Shown here: in pieces, positions 14,327 to 17,595 of the stretch | Position numbering within the stretch: position 1 is the stretch's first letter | Layout: the number at the start of each line of letters is the position of its first letter | Source: Acetobacteraceae bacterium | GTDB taxonomy: Bacteria > Pseudomonadota > Alphaproteobacteria > Acetobacterales > Acetobacteraceae | DNA: 17,595 nucleotides | Assembly (NCBI GenBank): GCA_003164305.1 | Contig: PLSZ01000143.1 | Span: forward strand, 1-17,595 | Direction: 5' to 3' | Made by a program: the position numbers and the translations under genes | Notes under the pieces: generated by a model | The model's input: only the letters and a program-made list of their open reading frames with translations | Databases searched by the model: none | Told to the model about the DNA's origin: nothing

Positions 14327-14363
14327 GCACGCGCCTGGCACGCCGGGCACATAATTCTGGCAC
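14327..14363. promoter_or_regulatory. Phased GCAC repeats upstream of AraC copy 2
   Basis: GCAC cores occur at 14327, 14338, 14347 and 14360, mostly as (T)GGCAC or AGCACGC, spaced 11, 9 and 13 bp. The first to last span 33 bp, about three helical turns. Such spacing suits dimeric AraC-type half-sites and suggests autoregulation. On the minus strand TAAGAT at 14326-14321 is a possible -10 element overlapping the first copy. The binding protein is unproven. Confidence 0.35.
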
Positions 14364-14397
14364 GCGTTGAATACCTGTGCCGATCGCGAATCTGTTA
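14358..14397 (-). promoter_or_regulatory. Upstream element shared by both AraC genes, copy 2
   Basis: This is the partner of 13020-13059: the first 16 bases are identical and 32 of 40 match overall. It lies 78 bp before the copy 2 start and overlaps the last GCAC repeat. It was probably duplicated together with the coding sequence. Confidence 0.5.
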
Positions 14398-14693
14398 CCT
14401 GGGCATGGCGTCATGATCGATCGCCAAATCCGCGCTTCTTTGATGAAGAGCAAATTAAACGCGTCGCCGCGATCGTCCGGAGCGCTGGATTGGCGTTCGT
14501 CCGGGACACCACGCCGCCGGCGACTCCGATCTTGCCGCGTTCGCTACCGCGGCCGGACCGGGCGGCTTCGGCGCGAGGCTCGGCGCCGGGATTTCCGCCC
14601 CTCCATTCCGGTCACGGCGTGACCCCTGGGCGAACCGGAACGCGGGCGCCCGAGGGCAGTGTTCGAACCGGCTGAGAGACGCGAAGCATCACG
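14398..14693. other. Intergenic stretch without recognised genes
   Basis: Several frames stay open because of the GC content, including one on the plus strand from 14367 to 14675, but none shows a domain, a ribosome site or convincing composition. Just before 14694 there is GAGAG about 15 nt upstream of the next ATG. I see no tRNA, repeat or terminator here. Confidence 0.5.
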
Positions 14694-15128
14694 ATGACCA
14701 TCACCGCGACCCTGGGCAATCCGGCGAACAACTACTTGCTCATGTTCGGCGAGGGGATCGTCGTGTCGTCCGGCGGCTCGGCCAGCTTCACCACCGTGAG
14801 CGCTGGCAGCTTCATCACCGTGTCGTCCGGCGGGGCCGCTGACTTCAATGTGTTGAGCGCGGATGCCAGCGATACCGTCCTGTCCGGTGGGGTGGCGAGC
14901 GGCACGACCGTCCTGGGCGGCACGGAGTTCGTGCAAGGCGGGGTGGCCAGCGGCAGCTTCGTCGCCGAGGGCATGCTCGACGGCAGCGAATACAATGGTG
15001 CTCAGGAGGTCAACGCCGGCGGGATCACCAGCGACACGACGGTCGTGGCGGGGGGTCTCGAGACTGTTCTGGCCGGGGGCGCGGCGGTCAGCACCACGGT
15101 CTCCGCCGGTGGCGCGGCCGCGGCCTGA
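14694..15128 (+). pseudogene. Strand-loop-strand (AIDA-like) repeat protein fragment, probably 3' truncated
   Basis: The 144-residue frame begins MTITATLGNPANNYLLMFGEG and then consists of about five or six degenerate repeats of the type VSSGG...TTVSAGG...V, with segments such as TVLSGGVASGTTVLGG and TVVAGGLETVLAGGAAVS. This is the autotransporter passenger strand-loop-strand pattern found in large beta-helix adhesins. Those proteins normally run to many hundreds of residues and end in a beta-barrel or other export/processing domain; here the repeat stops abruptly at GGAAAA and a stop codon, and no continuation was found in any frame downstream. There is no signal peptide. It is most likely the remaining 5' end of a broken adhesin-type gene, though a short intact protein cannot be excluded. 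Confidence 0.6.
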
Positions 15129-15559
15129 GAGAGCAAGCCGGTCATTCCAGAGCGGCTTTCGGCCGGGTTGACACAACGGCCTTGGGTCCGGCGAGGCCCG
15201 CCCATCCGTGGGATCCAACGTGCATCGACCGATGGTCTGGTCGATCCAGACCATGACGATGGAGGCAAGCAGACCCGGCTCGCTGGCCGGCCGTGATGGG
15301 ATTGCGTTCGCGCGAAGTGCCCATTCTTCGGGTGGTCGATGCTGTCTGTCGATTTCTCCCATCGTCCTTGCTTATCGCGGCCGTCGCGGACTGGCGATCC
15401 ACGCCGGGCCAGGCCGTGCCCGGATCGGGCGACGTCGCGCGGGCTCATCCACTGAATCGACACAGCGCGCCGCGGACACTCGGTCCGGTCACACATCCAC
15501 CATCATCGTGACACGGGGCGGCGGGAACCTTCCTGGCACCGTGAAAGTTACGGATCGTT
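15129..15559. other. 431-bp intergenic region, possible mobile-element remnant
   Basis: No convincing coding frame is present, although several frames on both strands are open and rich in Arg/Ser. The region begins exactly where the adhesin-like repeat breaks off. It contains a strong hairpin at 15223-15261 and a short dyad GTTG-ACA-CAAC near 15167-15177. The base sequence gives me a vague sense of a recurrent alphaproteobacterial segment, but I cannot name an insertion sequence and found no clear terminal repeats. The promoter of the FecR-like gene should lie in its last part. Confidence 0.45.
15223..15261. other. Strong imperfect hairpin/dyad
   Basis: ATGGTCTGG (15232-15240) and CCAGACCAT (15246-15254) form a perfect nine-pair stem around TCGAT. 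CATCG at 15223-15227 and CGATG at 15257-15261 extend it after a small internal loop. No T-tract follows. It may be an operator, an end of a lost element or an RNA structure. Confidence 0.45.
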
Positions 15560-17595
15560 ATGATGCGCAAAAATCCCCGGTTATTCCGTCTTTCCGCCAC
15601 CGTCGCCATCGGCGCGCTTTTGTGCAACGCGGCGGTCCCCGTCACGATGGCGCAACCGGCGCCCCCGCCGCCGCCTTCGTCCGCCGCGCCCGCGGACCAG
15701 AATCAGGCCGATCCTCCCGCGCGGGTCGGCCGCGTCGCCAGCCAGTCCGGCGCGGTGTCGTTTCGCACCAGCGCCGACACGCAATGGAGCGCGGCGCGAA
15801 CGAACTATCCGGTCAGCGCAGGCAACGCTTTCTGGACCGAACCGACCGCTCTGGCGGAAGTGGAGATTTCCGCCAGCCGGATCGATCTGGCCGGACAGAC
15901 CGAGTTCGACGTCACGACGCTGTCCGACAGCGGGCTGCAGGCGGTGCTGCCTCAGGGCGAGCTGTATTTCCAGCTCATCGGCCTGGAGGCGAATGAGGTC
16001 TGGACGGTCGATACACCACGCGGAACGGTTCGGATGACGGCGGCCGGGCGCTACGACATCGTTGCCGGGACGACGGAGCAACCGACCACGGTGACTGTGC
16101 TGGAAGGCTCCGCCGAAATCGACGGTCCCGGCGTGTCGCTGAAGATCGCCGCCAATCAAACGGCGACGGTGACGGGGGCGGGTCCGTCGTTCCAGGGCAG
16201 TGTCGGCGCGGCGGTGCGGGACGCGTTCCTCTCCGCGCGGATCGCGGCGGAGCATCCACCGGCCCAAACGGCGTCGATCCCCGCGCAATACTCTTATATG
16301 TCAGGGGCCGAAGACCTGTCGGGGTACGGCGAGTGGTCGCCGGACCCGGACTACGGTCAGGTCTGGTATCCGCCGGTCGCCGCGAGTTGGGTGCCCTATC
16401 GCGAGGGCGAGTGGGCCTATGTGCAACCCTGGGGCTGGACCTGGGTCGATAGCGACAGTTGGGGTTTCGCGCCGTTCCATTACGGCCGGTGGGCTCGGAT
16501 CCATGATCGCTGGGGCTGGATCCCGGGCGAGGCGGGCGGCGGGCGCGACAGGGCGGTCTACTCGCCGGCGCTGGTCACGTTCGTCGGGGTTGGCGTTGGG
16601 GTCGCGGTCGGTGCCGCGATCGCCCGCCGCTCGGTCGGGTGGGTGCCGTTGGGGCCAGGCGAGGCGTACCATCCGTGGTACCACGCGTCCTCGGGCTATT
16701 TGCAACGGATCAACGCCGGGCATGTGAAGGACCCGGGCGCGATCGGCAATACCGTGGCACCCCGGGATTTCGCCAATCGCGCGGCGGCGACCTCGGTGCC
16801 GGCCAGCGTTATGCTGGGCTCGCGTCCGGTGCGGCAGTTCGCGCGTCCGATGTCGGAGCAGGCGCTGGCGGCGGCGCACCCGGTGGTGGGCGAGCAACCG
16901 GTGCGGCCGACGGCGAGAACCTTGGGCGTGACGCCAGCGGTGGCACATCAGTTGAATTTGCCAGCGGCCGGCGTTCAGGGCGCGCATCGCGCGGCGCCAG
17001 GTCCGGTGGTGCGCGTGCAGCAAGCCGGTCCGTCGAGTGGCGCGCCGCCGCGGCCCCCCTTGCTAGGCCCGCATGGACAGCCCGCGGTTGGGCCCTCGGG
17101 GGCACCGGGTGGGCCGCGACCGAGTGAACCGGAGGCGCCTGGCGCGGCGCCTCCGGGCCGGCCGGCGGGAGGGCCGCCGCCGCTTGAGGCACCAGGGGCT
17201 CGGCCGCCGGGCGTTCCCGGCTCGGGTGAGGCGCGTCCAGGCGGGCAACCTCCCGAGGCTCCTGGCGCGCGTCCGCCTGGAGCGGAAGCGCCGCGTCCGG
17301 GTGGGCCGGTGCCGTTGCCGGCACCAGGCGGGCGTCCGCCTGGGGTGAGCGAGCCGCGTGGCGCCGCGCCTGGTACGGAACTACCTCGTGGAGAAACGCC
17401 CTCTGGGATTCAGCCTGGGCAGCATCCGGCCGAGGCGCGTCCGGGAACGGAGCCGGGACGTGAACCCGGCAACCGGCCGGCCGGTGCGCCGGAAGTCCGT
17501 CCGGCCGCGCCGCCGCCGGCCGCGCACGAACCCCCGCATCCCGCCGCGGAACCTGCCCGTCCAGCGCCCGCGGCACCGCATGTGGAGGCGCCGGC
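15560..17595 (+). CDS. Secreted FecR-domain / DUF6600 protein with Pro/Gly-rich tail, 3' truncated
   Basis: The frame is open from ATG 15560 (or the ATG directly after it) to the window end, at least 678 residues. Residues 1-31 look like a signal peptide: MMRKNPRLFRL, a hydrophobic core, then TMA before QPAP. A proline-rich linker follows. A FecR-like domain covers about 54-214 (GRVASQSGAVSFR, WTVDTPRGTVRMTAAGRYDI, VTVLEGSAEIDG). From about 256 a DUF6600 region is rich in Trp/Tyr/Pro (YGEWSPDPDYGQVWYPP, WGFAPFHYGRWARI, WGWIPG, GWVPLGPGEAYHPWY). From about 490 the chain is Pro/Gly/Ala/Arg-rich with degenerate EAPGARPPG repeats. It is probably periplasmic or envelope-associated. Function is unknown; no sigma factor or TonB receptor gene is adjacent in the window, so a classical FecIR role is not supported. 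Only a weak ACGGA precedes the start. Confidence 0.87.
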   Translation, partial: MMRKNPRLFRLSATVAIGALLCNAAVPVTMAQPAPPPPPSSAAPADQNQADPPARVGRVASQSGAVSFRTSADTQWSAARTNYPVSAGNAFWTEPTALAEVEISASRIDLAGQTEFDVTTLSDSGLQAVLPQGELYFQLIGLEANEVWTVDTPRGTVRMTAAGRYDIVAGTTEQPTTVTVLEGSAEIDGPGVSLKIAANQTATVTGAGPSFQGSVGAAVRDAFLSARIAAEHPPAQTASIPAQYSYMSGAEDLSGYGEWSPDPDYGQVWYPPVAASWVPYREGEWAYVQPWGWTWVDSDSWGFAPFHYGRWARIHDRWGWIPGEAGGGRDRAVYSPALVTFVGVGVGVAVGAAIARRSVGWVPLGPGEAYHPWYHASSGYLQRINAGHVKDPGAIGNTVAPRDFANRAAATSVPASVMLGSRPVRQFARPMSEQALAAAHPVVGEQPVRPTARTLGVTPAVAHQLNLPAAGVQGAHRAAPGPVVRVQQAGPSSGAPPRPPLLGPHGQPAVGPSGAPGGPRPSEPEAPGAAPPGRPAGGPPPLEAPGARPPGVPGSGEARPGGQPPEAPGARPPGAEAPRPGGPVPLPAPGGRPPGVSEPRGAAPGTELPRGETPSGIQPGQHPAEARPGTEPGREPGNRPAGAPEVRPAAPPPAAHEPPHPAAEPARPAPAAPHVEAP

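Noticed and set aside
14358..14373. TGGCACGCGTTGAATA as a sigma-54 promoter
   Set aside because: The -24-like TGGCAC is present, but the required GC ten bases after GG is missing (AT instead) in both copies, and it would point away from the AraC genes.
14367..14675. 102-codon plus-strand frame upstream of the adhesin fragment
   Set aside because: It starts inside the AraC promoter region, lacks a ribosome site and becomes low-complexity Pro/Arg/Ser; no domain seen.
14694..15128. Repetitive GGCGG-rich tract as a CRISPR or DNA satellite
   Set aside because: The repeats are degenerate at DNA level and in register with codons of a beta-helix protein; there are no constant repeats with unique spacers.
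15208..15996. 262-codon plus-strand frame overlapping the FecR-like gene
   Set aside because: It runs out of frame through the signal peptide and FecR domain of the real gene and has Arg-rich shadow composition.
16809..17576. Pro/Ala-rich minus-strand frames opposite the FecR/DUF6600 tail
   Set aside because: They mirror the Pro/Gly/Arg-rich sense repeats; the sense frame has a signal peptide and continuous domains, the antisense ones have none.

Overview
The window is GC-rich, compact DNA from an alphaproteobacterium, most likely a member of the Acetobacteraceae/Rhodospirillales. This rests on base composition, gene content (an lpxB-linked oxidoreductase, a fused QuiC, FecR/DUF6600 and strand-loop-strand proteins) and a GGGGCTCCGCCCC-type intergenic palindrome that I associate with that group. 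The taxonomy is an inference, not a measurement.

Layout. (1) 1-2046, lipid A region: the 3' part of a Gfo/Idh/MocA oxidoreductase meets lpxB tail to tail with a 69-bp overlap. (2) 2043-2289: a 247-bp imperfect inverted repeat made of two head-to-head copies of one unit of about 110 bp; the probable TTG start of lpxB lies in its outer end. (3) 2383-3741: otsA (trehalose-6-phosphate synthase). (4) 3730-5429, minus strand: a coupled pair, DUF4387 then an AtuA-family (DUF1446) protein. (5) 5536-9569, plus strand: a catabolic operon of quinate/shikimate dehydrogenase, a fused 3-dehydroshikimate dehydratase/HPPD-like protein (QuiC), pcaH and pcaG. (6) 9669-11078, minus: thrC, divergent from an SDR dehydrogenase (11152-11916, plus) across a short spacer holding an 18-bp dyad. 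(7) 11891-14279, minus: two tandem AraC-family paralogs with related upstream DNA. (8) 14280-15559: gene-poor, with only a short strand-loop-strand adhesin-like fragment. (9) 15560 to the window end: the 5' part of a secreted FecR/DUF6600 protein with a long Pro/Gly-rich tail.

How the genes work together. The clearest pathway is 5536-9569. Shikimate (or quinate) is oxidised by the dehydrogenase, 3-dehydroshikimate is dehydrated to protocatechuate by QuiC, and PcaHG opens the ring to 3-carboxymuconate. Stop/start overlaps or near-abutting genes indicate one transcript. Lower pca genes, a 3-dehydroquinate dehydratase, a transporter and a pathway regulator are not in the window. The AtuA/DUF4387 pair is transcribed divergently from the operon across 106 bp and may share its control; its reaction is unknown.

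No CRISPR array, complete insertion sequence, phage, defence system, rRNA or tRNA was recognised. I did not find a clearly new multi-gene system. The items most worth a second look are the nested inverted repeat fused to the lpxB start, the AraC tandem with duplicated control DNA, and the AtuA/DUF4387 linkage to the aromatic operon.
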